Below are positions 1 to 11,600 of a DNA stretch of 64,000 nt, piece by piece. Position 1 is the stretch's first letter, and each line of letters starts with the position of its first letter. The notes under the pieces are model-generated. The model did no database searches. It worked only from the letters and a program-made list of their open reading frames with translations, and was not told the DNA's origin. The position numbers were made by a program, and so were the translations under genes. This DNA comes from Baylisascaris procyonis (taxonomy: Eukaryota; Nematoda; Chromadorea; Rhabditida; Ascarididae), in assembly GCA_037389465.1 (NCBI GenBank), contig JAZARR010000123.1:1062501-1126500 (forward strand), read 5' to 3'.

Positions 1-1
1 A

Positions 2-181
2 GGTAGGACTCACAATTTGGGAGCAACAAACAACGACCCTTTACGTGAGATGATCGTGGGCGGTGATTGTAGAGTGCAGCTTGTGGCATTGAGCAATACA
101 GCTAGCTGCACGATTCGCTCAACTCTCACTTCTCGGCGTGTTGAAATTCACGCCAACAAGTTTTGCAAAAGGTTTATCTGA
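2..181 (+). CDS. possible partial coding exon at window edge
   Basis: An open frame enters from the left edge and runs 59 codons to a TGA at 179-181. It includes DPLREMIVGGDCRVQLVALS. GC content is clearly above the AT-rich flank, as it is for the certain exons of this window. An alternative end is the donor-like AAAAG|GTTTAT at 171/172. A minus-strand frame (119-346) overlaps it, so the strand is not settled. I do not recognise the protein. It could be the last exon of a gene lying to the left, or a chance open frame. Confidence 0.22.
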   Translation, partial: GRTHNLGATNNDPLREMIVGGDCRVQLVALSNTASCTIRSTLTSRRVEIHANKFCKRFI

Positions 182-3100
182 TTGAAGAAAGTGGAAAAAA
201 ACATATGGTAGAGAAGCACCCGGCTGGCATTTAGAGGAGGAACTATCGAAAACCGTTACAAACAAACAAACAATGCGTAGGAGTTCGCAAATGAGCAGAT
301 AAGTGCGTTCGTTTCGAACAACTGAGCAAAGTACTTTCCTCAGCACTAACTGTCGTTTTCTACATTACGCTGGGCCCGTCTCATTGAGCCTAGAGCTAGA
401 TTTTTAATTATCTTTATATTTCGTCTCTACTACGGCATTCTATCCAAACGGCGTTATATTTTTTACGGTCCTAATTAATTAAGATCAGTTTCGTTGAGAT
501 GTTCGATGATAAATAGAAATGACCTCAAAAAATTCTTTGCCTTGCATTTTTGCTTAGCTTAATTTGCTTTCCTCGGCTTTATGTTTACGCTTAACTTAAG
601 CAATATAACTTTGTTATTTGTAAATTTCTTTGAAATGTTTTATCATTGCTAAGGAATGAATTTATCACTACGATGCCTTACGAAAATCCTTTCTAGGATC
701 GTTTATATCAAATTATACCGCTGCTAAGGACCGCAATTTTTCAAAAATTTATTCATATGACGTTCATTCAATTGCAGTCGTTAATTAGTTCTACGCTTAT
801 AAATCGGTTCATAATTCGAGCGACTAGTACAGCTGCCAGTAACCCTAAGTCAACGGTATTTGCGCCTCTCATCTCTCATTCAAAAGCAAAACACTCAGCT
901 TTACTCTGTTTTAAACGGCCTTTTAGCAGCCGGCCCTATTTCCGTAAACCTTTTTTTTAAATGCACTATGTGAATTTTCAACGCAATTCTTCTCTGTCGG
1001 ATGTATGTGATTAAATACCAGTGGCCATCCTCTTCATTTCCCGTCTCCAACATAAATCTTTAAAGTGTTTGCTTCAAGTGAAATAAAAATTTTAAAAAAC
1101 TTTACACAATTTCAAGTTCAAATAAAATTCATAGCTAAATGGTCCTACTGTCTATTCGCATAATTAGCGGCGATTCGCCACAGTCAAATTTTCCAAGAAA
1201 TTTCCTCATGATTTTTTTTCGCTTAAAGGTCTCATCCAACCAGTTCGATTTTTTACATCTTCCATCAGAAAATCCCTATCGCACATCTCTAAATTACTAA
1301 ACAAGAATAATATTTTACTATGTTTTACTTCTATCATTAAAAAATTAGCGTTAATATATATTGTAGCATATAGTAATGGATAGTAATACGGAAGCGATAT
1401 GCAATGCATATTTAATTTAATCGAATTTGAAAGAGTTGCTTAAACGAATGTGACTGACACATTTGTGGCCACATGCTGTGACTTTCTGCTCTCAAATGAA
1501 ACCATTCTTTGCCTTCTTATGGTGCATCTTTCGGCTATGTATTGATGATCTCAAACGGCAACTTGTATTTCTTTGTCAAGTGGAAAATATTTGATGCATC
1601 TTCTCAACTTTGTTCGTTTCATTCATCACGTTAGCGTGATGATTCTCTTCTAGTTGGAAAGTGTCAATCTTCGTGGTTGCCTAACGTATCACCCTCCTCG
1701 TTTCGATGAATGATCACTGATGTGTTATTCAACACATCAACGTTATTGAGATATTTCATGATTTGGATAATTTAATGCTGCATTTTCTAATGTTGGTTTT
1801 TCGAAATAATTCCACCGTTGTGAGGAAATGACTGATAAAGCGAAACTTTCCGCTAAATAAATAGGCAATTCAGAAAATCAATTTCAAAAAAAATTTTTTT
1901 TTTTGCTAGACCAGGATGTGCAATAATTTGATAATTTTATGTAAAATCTTAAGGCCTCAAATATTAGAAGTTATGAAGAAATAGCCATTCTTGACTGATC
2001 GCATTATCTATGGAAATAAGTGGTTGCTCAATTCTTAGCAACATATAAAAAGAAGTGAATTTTCCGCTGCATCTCTTGTTGATTCATAGATTCATAGAAG
2101 TATACAAACTGAGATCCTCAATGCCGGCTTAAACTTTTATTCGTCATATTTATTTCTTAAGTTCATTATTTAAGCCGATGCTTTCTGTAATATATTTCAG
2201 ATTATGCTTCTAATATATTCGTCTATCAGTTTTTGAGCTTATCATAGCCGTTTTCACTTGATGATTGATGATATGAAATTATCACTTCACATAGTGACCA
2301 GCCACTTAGCGAATATTTTCGGTCATCTAGAAAGATGTGGTCTTTTAAAGTGTTTTGCCTTCTCTTTGTTAGCTAGTCGATAGCAATCGCCCTCATCGTC
2401 TACCACTTGACAATGGAATCTCACGACCGTTGAACGGTATTCGCACAAAATTTAGCAAATAGAAGAGATACGGGGGTGGGATGTGTGGTGGACATTGTAC
2501 ACTCATGCTTCACTTGAAGATCACCAACTTTAAAGGGGGTTGTGGGAGTGAATTCAAATTAGAGGACCGCCGAGTGTTGGCAAAGTGTTCTGCTCTCTTT
2601 GCGCATTCCTTTCTTTCTTTCATTTTTTTTTTCATTCAGAAACACTCATTACATAACGGAATTTTCAACACCCAAAGTCGCATTTAAATCGCTTCATTTA
2701 ATTCCCGATTTGTTTTGTGCAAAATTATCTATTTTGCGTATTTCTTGATGAATTTTTTTCTTCATACTAAATTCAAGTTTTTCAAACAAATCTCTGCAAA
2801 GATTTTTCTCCACTAAAATCTAACGAATGCTTTCCCCTTATCCCAAAAAAAATGGAAAAGAATGTCATTATATTGCTATCATGAATAATTTTGCAGTCTT
2901 GTTTATTAGACTAACGAGTATCATTAATAAACAACAAATTTTATAAAGCATTTATATTAAACATATCGATATTTCAATCATCAAGCCAACCGATCGTTGC
3001 AGTTTCGCATAAACTTCGCATTGCATTGAAAATATTCTAACATGCGATTCGATCGGTTTAAAATAAATGCACATTGTTGGCATACTTGAACGTTCATTGC

Positions 3101-4156
3101 AGTATAAATGGGTTGATTTGAAAGTCAGTTTAGGGAATTGGGTTATGGTTTTGATTATAGTTATGAGTATCAACTTTGTAGCTCTTACTTGATTCGTTCT
3201 AAATTTGAAGCAAAGTTACCCACACGTATATTCAAAATCGTCGTAGTACCCGAAGGGCACAAATAAGGGACACGAGGATGATGTAAAGCAAAGTTTTTTT
3301 CGACGATTTTTCACTTCTTAGTGGATTCACGTTGCATTTAGATTATGTCGTAGCCAAAACTCTAAAAAATGTCTTATATTATAGCTTCGATTTCCTATGG
3401 ACTCATATTGTTAGCATTTAGTTGAAGACGGAACTACTGCCATTGTTCACTAATTACCTGTTTTTAGGCATTTTTCTAATTGCAGCATTCTTTTCACTGA
3501 TCGGCGATTATCGAAAATCGGTATGTGAATGACCGCTGAAGAATTTAATCATGGACATTTATTCACTAAAGACCGTTTTCAGTCTTTATATTGAAACATT
3601 TTTGCGTTCTTAAATTTGCCGAGTAATGCCATTCAACAATATGGTTGACGTTTCGGGTGCTAAATTTCGCCTCTTTTTTCAGTTTTTTTTTTTAGTTGCC
3701 GTCTCTTATACACATCTGCATATTTGCTCCTTGCATTGTGTGCATTAAGGCTACGTAATGTTTCGTCGCATTTATTTTTGCATATCTACTCGATCTATGC
3801 AGCAATAGCAATCAACTTGCGATTCATTCAAGTTAGAGCTATAAAATTTGACGGGGTAGTATACAATATATAATCATTTTTTTAATCAACGTTCGTTCTG
3901 TTGTTCCTAGATCGGAATGAGCTAATAGTTACTTGAAAGTGCCCAAAATTTTGCATATTTATTGCAGTCGGTCGGCTTTTTTTTAAAAATGGGATCGCCA
4001 ATAATCAAATTTTTTTTGAAATATTCGTACAAGCTGTTTTATGATTGCATTGTCGCTGAGATTTTATTGTTTGTTAGCAAAACATGAAAGAGAACGGTGT
4101 GGTGAGTGGATGTGGCAGTGGTGAGCTTCTCCATCCGGGTTGAATCCAATTCCTAA
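182..4156. other. AT-rich sequence, no gene seen
   Basis: Open frames here are short and low in complexity, and none has a good splice acceptor or a family resemblance. A short ATG frame at 4084 (MKENGV) is followed at once by a donor-like GTGAGT and preceded by a TTTGTTAG acceptor-like site. That could be a small first exon, but nothing else supports it. Confidence 0.5.
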
Positions 4157-4282
4157 TATATAAGGGAGAGAAGCTTGATCGGGGACCAAGCTAAATTCAC
4201 CGCCGTTTGGTCACAAATTAAATCCGGTCTCATTTCCGGTAGCAGTGGAACGGGAATTAACCCAGACGCAGAGTACAGCTAA
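4157..4282 (+). CDS. GC-rich open frame, possible exon
   Basis: This is a 41-codon open stretch ending in TAA at 4280-4282, with the reading SGLISGSSGTGINPDAEYS near its end. It stands out in base composition from the surrounding AT-rich DNA. No clean acceptor or start codon was found for it, and I recognise no domain. It could be a terminal exon of an unknown gene or chance. Confidence 0.18.
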   Translation, partial: YIRERSLIGDQAKFTAVWSQIKSGLISGSSGTGINPDAEYS

Positions 4283-7102
4283 AGCAAATGATGACAACAG
4301 TAGTGTTTGAAGTAAACTTTATGCGCTCAAGCATATGATTTTTGATTAATTTCCCTGTAAACTTAATGCTATAAATGGTAACCTGTTATTTTATTCGAAG
4401 CTTAGCGTGCTGTTTCATTTTTTGACTGACAGCTGATAACGTTATTAGGTCTTTGTAAAATTTCATACGATTGTGTATGTAGGCACGTTTACCGACTCAC
4501 CTGGCTTCATACCTTTTTTTTCATTCGATGTAATTTTGAATCAATGAGACATCTCACATTGGCAATTGTTGTGACAACCATTTTACATGTAATTACATTC
4601 GTCCAATTTGCTTCATTCGCTAAATTATTATTTGCGAATTTGAATATTAAATTCAATTGCTAATATATTTAATTAAATTCGCATATATTTAAAGTTTAAT
4701 AAATACAATACTTAATAGAGAAATCTTTATTGAAGATCTTTATTATTATTTCTCTATAAATTCACTATAGGTAATAAAAAAAAAATAAAATTTTTGAGGA
4801 AGTTTTGCTTTCATTAGATAATGTTTTATTCGACGAAACTACTTTTTATTATTAATTCTTCATTATTCACTCGTAGTAAAAGTATAGACTATTATAATGA
4901 TTACATGATTACGATCAAGAAGAAACACCCCATAATGAAGAGTTGCGTAAATTGCGATGCACTCTCGACGGTGCGATTTGCAGTATTTTAGAACAAACAT
5001 TCGTCCATCATTGTGCGATCGTATTCACATCATATATTGCAATGCTTTTACTTTTATTCACGCTTTAAAACCTTCACTTCCATCTTATTGTTGGATATCA
5101 TTCATTTTGTTGCATCTATTTAATGGGAATATTAAGGAAAAAAAAAATTTTTTTTTTTTTAAAGCTTAAACGATGAGCGGCGTTTATGCAAATCAAAATT
5201 ACTAGCGAAATTGCAGTACGCGTTTTCCAACCTATAGCTGGAAGAGGTTTTATGGGACCATTTGCGCCGAGAAGTGACTAACCTGTAAACCTGATTTATT
5301 AACAATTAAGTGAATACCAATAAAACCCATAGCTCTAGGATTCTTTTCGTGCTCTTCTTGCTATAAAGAGACAGCTGAAGTAATCAGTATAAACGCATAG
5401 GATCCTCCCTTGGAAAAACTGACAGAATTAGGAAGTAGAGGATGTCATCTCAAAAATTTTGACAACACCACCGATCTCTCTGCCATTTCCTCCACTATTC
5501 CTCTTCCTTTCTTCAAGGTTCTCTCAAATTTGAAATACTCTAAAATTACACGTATGAGTGCATTACTGATTGAATCTTATTGCCTAATTTCGACATTAAC
5601 GCTTCTAAGATTTTGAGCTACAAATATCTTGTTCTACACAAATTGACTCGAAGGAAATGCACATAGAGCAGCTTGCTGCACAAATGTACTTTCTCATCAA
5701 ATCTCCACTAAATTATTTGCTTATGCATTTTCATGATGAAGTGGTCGTTTTTTTATTCGTTTATCTCTGAAATTTTTCCACTGGCATTCAAGTCTGAACT
5801 TGCTTCATTTGATTAATTTCATTCGCTAATTCGGTGATATTAAAAAAAAATCGATCAATGACGTTTCTCTGAACCCTCAAAGAAACGGAATCACCTACAT
5901 TCCTGAAAAGTACTTTAGACGTATTGCTTGAACGTGTTATAGACGTTAATGATTAGTTTACTTCTATACTTGTTTACCAATAATTGAATTGCGATGATTG
6001 ACACATGCGTTCCTTTCATTGACATAAAAAAATGCCGTCAATATTTCTTTAAAATATTTTTAGTCGTGTTTCTTTTTATTTGATAGAATGTTCACGCAAT
6101 CTGCTCATGGACGATCTTTCTTTTTGTTGGTCTCTCACTTGAGATTCTGTGAATTGTTTTTCACAGCACATCTTCTAATGTTTGCTACCGCTTCTAACTA
6201 CGATTAAACTCATCAATTTTTCCACCCTCTATCCTTTTCGTCTTAAAACCTGTATACGTCTATTTGCTTAATTAAGGACTTTTAAATGAAATCTCGCAAG
6301 TTTCTCGATTCTCTCATTAAAAATCTTTCATGAAAGTTAAAATATTTTGAAAGACGAATTGTTCATCTTATTCAGGATCGCTGCTGTACAATCACTGTTG
6401 TACTCGGGATGATAAATCGAGCGATAAATGACCATTACTTTATGCTTGCTTATTGGGTGCTACTCGTTAAGCATCGCTGCTGCTGCTTTGGACAATACGA
6501 GCATTGCGAATACGATAGTGCAAATTCATTGAAAATCTCAGCAGCCCAATGTGGCTACATGCCTCAAGGGATGTCAACTGGAAACAAATGAAATTTCGCT
6601 GATGAATATATCTCAGACATAGCTGAATGTCGAAAAAAATTTTAGAAATATTTTTCTACTGTGGCTAACAATTTACAATGTGCCAAAATATCTTCAAAAA
6701 AAAAAATCTTCCATGGAAAAATTTGATCGTCGATGATGAACCGTAATGTCTGTATAATATTTCGATTGTGGTAGTAGTGATCTGATGAGGCACACTTTTC
6801 TCGGAGGCAAAGGGGATGCATTACGACATCGACTGGATGTGCTCCCACTTTAGTTGCCAAGATCTAGCGAAGGAAGTGCGTTAAGCGATCGATCCTCGTT
6901 GCCCTTATTAGCGACACCGCTGAGATGTAGCGTCCTCTTGACGTTCATTTAGTCACTTCACAACCAATTTGTGCAAACCACTGATCGGTCATCGTTAAGC
7001 AGCGAAGTGGAGCTGTTTGCATAATGTCTACCAGTGAGTCATTTCACTGTCAGCGGCATTATTTCCTCGCTCATTCATCAATAGCCTTTCAATGCAATCA
7101 TT
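4283..7102. other. AT-rich sequence, no gene seen
   Basis: Nothing here beyond short AT-driven open frames. No splice-flanked coding stretch or repeat family was recognised. Confidence 0.5.
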
Positions 7103-7160
7103 CCCATCCTCCCCTTCCCCCCACCCTCCCCTCCTCTCCCTCTCCCCTCTCCCCTCCCTT
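7103..7160. repeat. C-rich polypyrimidine tract (G-quadruplex potential on minus strand)
   Basis: About 58 bases of almost pure C/T contain seven runs of three or more C (three of four, one of six). The complementary strand therefore has many closely spaced G-runs, the pattern expected for G-quadruplex folding. It is the only tract of this kind in the window. The GEGRGRGGEGGG peptide encoded on the minus strand is a by-product of the tract, not evidence of a gene. Confidence 0.8.
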
Positions 7161-7789
7161 GAATGTTTTTTAGCCCGGCATTCGAAGGCCAATCACTCGC
7201 ACTGATAGTGCAATCGGTGTGGCGCAATTCGTTCATTTCTTCCACAGTGAAAATCCTTTGGGAGGAGATTTCGGCAAATGCGCAAAAAATGTCGATTGCC
7301 GTTTGCAATCCTAGTGGCGAAGCGTATTCATTCCATCTTCTTTCCTGCATCACTTTTTGGTTTATAGTCAGCGGAGATAGTGCGAAATCGAAGCTTTCTT
7401 CTCACTTACATTGCTTTCTTCTCTCCTTGGTTTTTCAACTATGGGGAAAGAAAAGTGTGCGATTGTTTTGAGAATTTCCTTATCTTTGCATGAGTTTTTG
7501 TGCCTTTTCTGTGATAATTTTTATGACGTTCTATACAAAGCGATAGCAATTCCTGTGAATAAAGCAATTGACTAGTAGATGGAGAAACCTTTATATATCT
7601 TATATATTTTGAGACTTGACGACACAGTTTCTTTCCATATATTTAATTTATTCTTCAAAGAGAATATTGAGGTATTCAAAATATGCGCAATATTTCCTTC
7701 CGAATAATCGAATTCAAGCAGAAAAACGATTTCCTATTTGCTACAATAATATGCTTAATTTAGATGCCTAAGTCTTCAGCGCACAGTGA

Positions 7790-8611
7790 TTATGAGCAAA
7801 TGACCGTTCTTCCATCGTTGAAGCTGTAAATAACCTTATCAATATCGGCTTTCCCATCGAATTTCTTCACGGCATATTAGCCTGGTGACTTAGTCTGTAG
7901 ATTTTTGAGAGGTTAGACGTGATCGTAGTTTATATCCTCTTTCTTCATTTCATGCTACTTGGGATCGTCGAGCATTGAAAGGAAATCATCTTAAAAGTCC
8001 TTCGTCGGAAAATGTTTCTGCATTGCTTGATAACTACCTTCTTAATCACGAAATTTAAAGTTTTAAAGAAAGCTGCAAATCACACATTTCACGTGGCAAC
8101 TCATCCACTTCAGCTCTTTGCAATGCTTTATTGCCTTAAATATTCTCAACAATGCATTTTCCTTGTCATGGCATCTGCAAGAATAAAAATGAGCGATTAT
8201 GATATGCATACTGCATAAATGGAGAATTTTATGGAGAAATCGTTGAAAATAGTGCAACGAGATATTAAGGATCTCTCTTCATGGAATGGCGAGGCATGGA
8301 TTACTTTGGATTCCGCTGGCTTAATCCTAAGCCTATTGCAATACTACAATAATCAAAATGCACGCCTGACTGCGCCTCAGAGTGGGATAGATCCGTTGAA
8401 ACGACAATGCGTCTACAGAATCTTCCACGGAAATGCACTTCTTTATCGCGTTTTTCACGAAGGGATCTTTATTGGCGATCGTTTTTGTTGTCATTCTGCG
8501 CTTCCATTTCTCATTAGAAGTCATAACTTCTAAAACTTGAAATAACGGCATTTGAGGATAACAAAGAGCGTTATTCTTTCGTTCATCCAATATCGATTGG
8601 ATAAATGTCAT
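7790..8611 (-). mobile_element. degenerate mariner-type transposase relic
   Basis: The minus strand gives, in transposase order but in several frames: TSNEKW (8504-8521), matching the mariner block usually written T-G-D-E-K-W; a HDKENALL block (8170 downward) matching the H-D-N-A-R-P-H region; KELKW about 20 residues later, as in mariners; and KKFDGKADIDKVIYSFND (about 7813-7866), matching the K-K-F-(D/E) segment near the C-terminus. Stops and frame changes separate the blocks. The first catalytic Asp is Asn here and the segment with the third catalytic Asp is not recognisable, so the element is dead. Terminal repeats were not found. It is a DNA transposon fossil, not a host gene. Confidence 0.62.
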
Positions 8612-11600
8612 TTTTGAATGGTAGTTTATTTCGATGTTTAGGAGAGAATTGCCAAATATGTCATTGACTTCAAGAATTTCATTTTTGGAAATTCAAATAA
8701 ACTAGCAAATGTGCCAGAGGAAACGAGAAGACATGAGCTTTTCGCAGCTTCTTTCATTATAATAGCTAGTTTCGTAATTTGGCAATGAATGCAAAAAACA
8801 CCTGCAGTAACGCGCTCCGACCCTTAATGGGACGAAATTTCGTACATAACGTTCGCTTTTGCACGTGTTTGATTTTAGATATCACCCGGCCGATCGCCAA
8901 ATGTAGTTAGTTTTAAGGTACACTAAAGCGCCTGTAAATATTTGGGAAGTTTATCGATCAGCTTGAAAGTTGACTTGAGAAGTATCCCTTGTCGCTCCAA
9001 TAACGATCGAATTTCAGGACCCCAGATTCCAATGATCGTCTAGTTGTAGCTATCGGCCAGCCAGGCAAACATTCCTAGCAGACATGCGCATAGGCACAGC
9101 GCCGCCATAAGTCCTCTTGCGAATAGAAGCTTGCGAATACTAACGAAAGGAGTAAAAGCTAAAAAGAATTTAAAGGACTTTCACTCTTAATGAATTGAGC
9201 ACTCGTATTTAAGCTGACTATTAATCACGTTAAAATTTTCTTTTATAGTTTACTTTGCAACAATGCGTTCGATGGAAAATTGTTATATGCAAAATTGAAT
9301 TGCAAAAGAGCACTCAGTATTAATGCATCATTAGGAGACTCCACTTTCACCATTTTGAACCATGCACATTGCATGATATTTCATCATTTATAATGCTTAA
9401 AACTCGATCGAATATTTCTATTGCCAATTGCATAAATTGCTGCCGTTAAATTTGCATTGCACTTGCATGAATTAGCGCAGCATAATGACATTCTCGGCTA
9501 GTGCATATTCCCTTTACGTTGATGGAGAGCATACATCAACCTTAATTAGATATCATTCAACATTTTGGTATTCAAATACTCAACGGGTCACAGCACTTCG
9601 TAAACATTTGTGTTAAGGTCTCCAGCAGCTCAGTGCGCTCTCATAATTCGATTTAAACTCACGCAACGTCAATAAGGTTTCTTGAGGTGTACTATAAGGG
9701 CGTTGAACCGTTGAGTTCTTCATACATGCGTTGATTATTTTCCTGTCATATAATGCTCCTCGAAGGTAAACGCAAAAAAGTGCGGATTTGCCGATCGGAC
9801 TGTAGTGGTTTTACTTCCTAGCTAACTTCCTTCATGAGGGAATCATTCGAACGATTTAGAGGAGGCAAGTGTATCGTCACGGATGCTGTGCTGTGTCTAC
9901 GTCGACAGATTCGAGTTCGGGTTTCAACGGCGATGTGTCATTTGCCGAAAAGAATAGCACTATGTGCTAGAGATCGATGTGCGTGCGTGACCACTAATAA
10001 AGCTAGCGTGTGTGGTATGCAGCTTTGCCCAGCTAGCTGGCCTCAGACAATGCATCATTCATAGTGCTATTTTTCGATCTCCCCTCAAGCGACCCTCATC
10101 TTCCAATTGCCCATTTAGCCACTCCTCGTTTCGGCTTTTTCTTCCTACACCAAAACTCTCTTTCTATATAGGCATAACTGGAGGCTCCAAACCTGTACGT
10201 TCTCGAATGTTCCATTTGAGTTTTAAGATCTAACTTTTTCGCAGGAGTGAAATGGCATACAACTTTCAAGTCTTTGGCCAGGTGTGTTCCCTTTGCGGAG
10301 GTAAATATGATCCTCGGAGGACATTCTGTTTAATTGCTTTTTTTGAGCTCGTGTTATGCAAATGTTAAACGCAGGTTAACATTCAATAGTTTACGTCTCG
10401 ATAAGTTTACGGATACTAGACATTTGAACGGTGCTCTGCGTGATTTCAACCTCATGCAGAAGCGACGGCGTTATTTTATATTCATTTTCGGTTTCTATTC
10501 ATCACTACGTAAGGACAGTGGATGTAGAAGATGGGCGACTGGAAAGCTCAATTTCCGCTAATGAAAGTGGGCAATGAGAGGAATAGTGAAATCATCCCAT
10601 TCATTTTGTTAACAAATTAGAGCATATAGAGCACTCCACATGGCTCTGCCACACTATATTCGTAACGGAGAATTTTTTTCCTTACGTCGAACTGCACAAA
10701 ATTTCCCGTATTTTAAACACATTTCCATGTCCCGAAACATCTGAATCTAGTTTGATTTGACATTTCACTTCTGAATCTCTATCTCGTTTTGCTAATATAG
10801 GGGATTACTTTTCAATTTTGTTGTCTCATTGGCAAATTCCACTTTAGGACCCCATTGTGTCGTTTACGCGTTTAGTAAGTCTAGATATGCCTCAAACCAA
10901 ACTAAACTGCCTTCATACGCTGATGTGCTAGTATGACGATCCCTCTCCAAGGGACAGATGCAGAATATTGCGTAAACTACTATGTGCATATTTCTGGATT
11001 TTCTGATTAAACTCACCCTCATCACGGAAAGAAACCCATCGCTTCCTAATTATATGGTCTAGCTGCGCAAATGACGTACTGCCGTTTGCAGTCTTGCCCT
11101 TGGAAGAGGGATTGGTTCGTCTCATAGAATGACCAATAGCACAGTTCACTTAATTAAAGATACCCTAAGTAGTGAAAATTGTCGTACACATGCTTCTTAC
11201 TACTTTATTATTTGAATACTCATTTGTTTTCAAAATTGAAGCACTACATATTTCGCAATAAATTTCAACAGAAGATACAAGCTGTTAAAGTCATTTGCAC
11301 TGTGGAGGAGCTATGCACTTCATAGCCTTCTGACATTTCGAAACGTCGTCGTTTCAATTCTTAAGGCTTTTACTTTGTTCGTTAAATAAGAAAACTTTAT
11401 CCTCATGTAATTTTCTTCCTTCCTTTGTCTGACTGATTTTGTTTTAACTTGAACTTTTCTCTTTATATGATTGTATTCATTACTACATTTAAATTGCATG
11501 TATATATCTCTTTTCTACAGAATTGTTTTTGTCCAACTCTACTATTTTCGTTGCTTTTGGTTTCTTATTAATTTTGTCATCTTAGCTGCAGAATGGTGTA

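Noticed and set aside
8219..8533. 104-codon + strand open frame
   Set aside because: It is antisense to the mariner transposase blocks on the minus strand.
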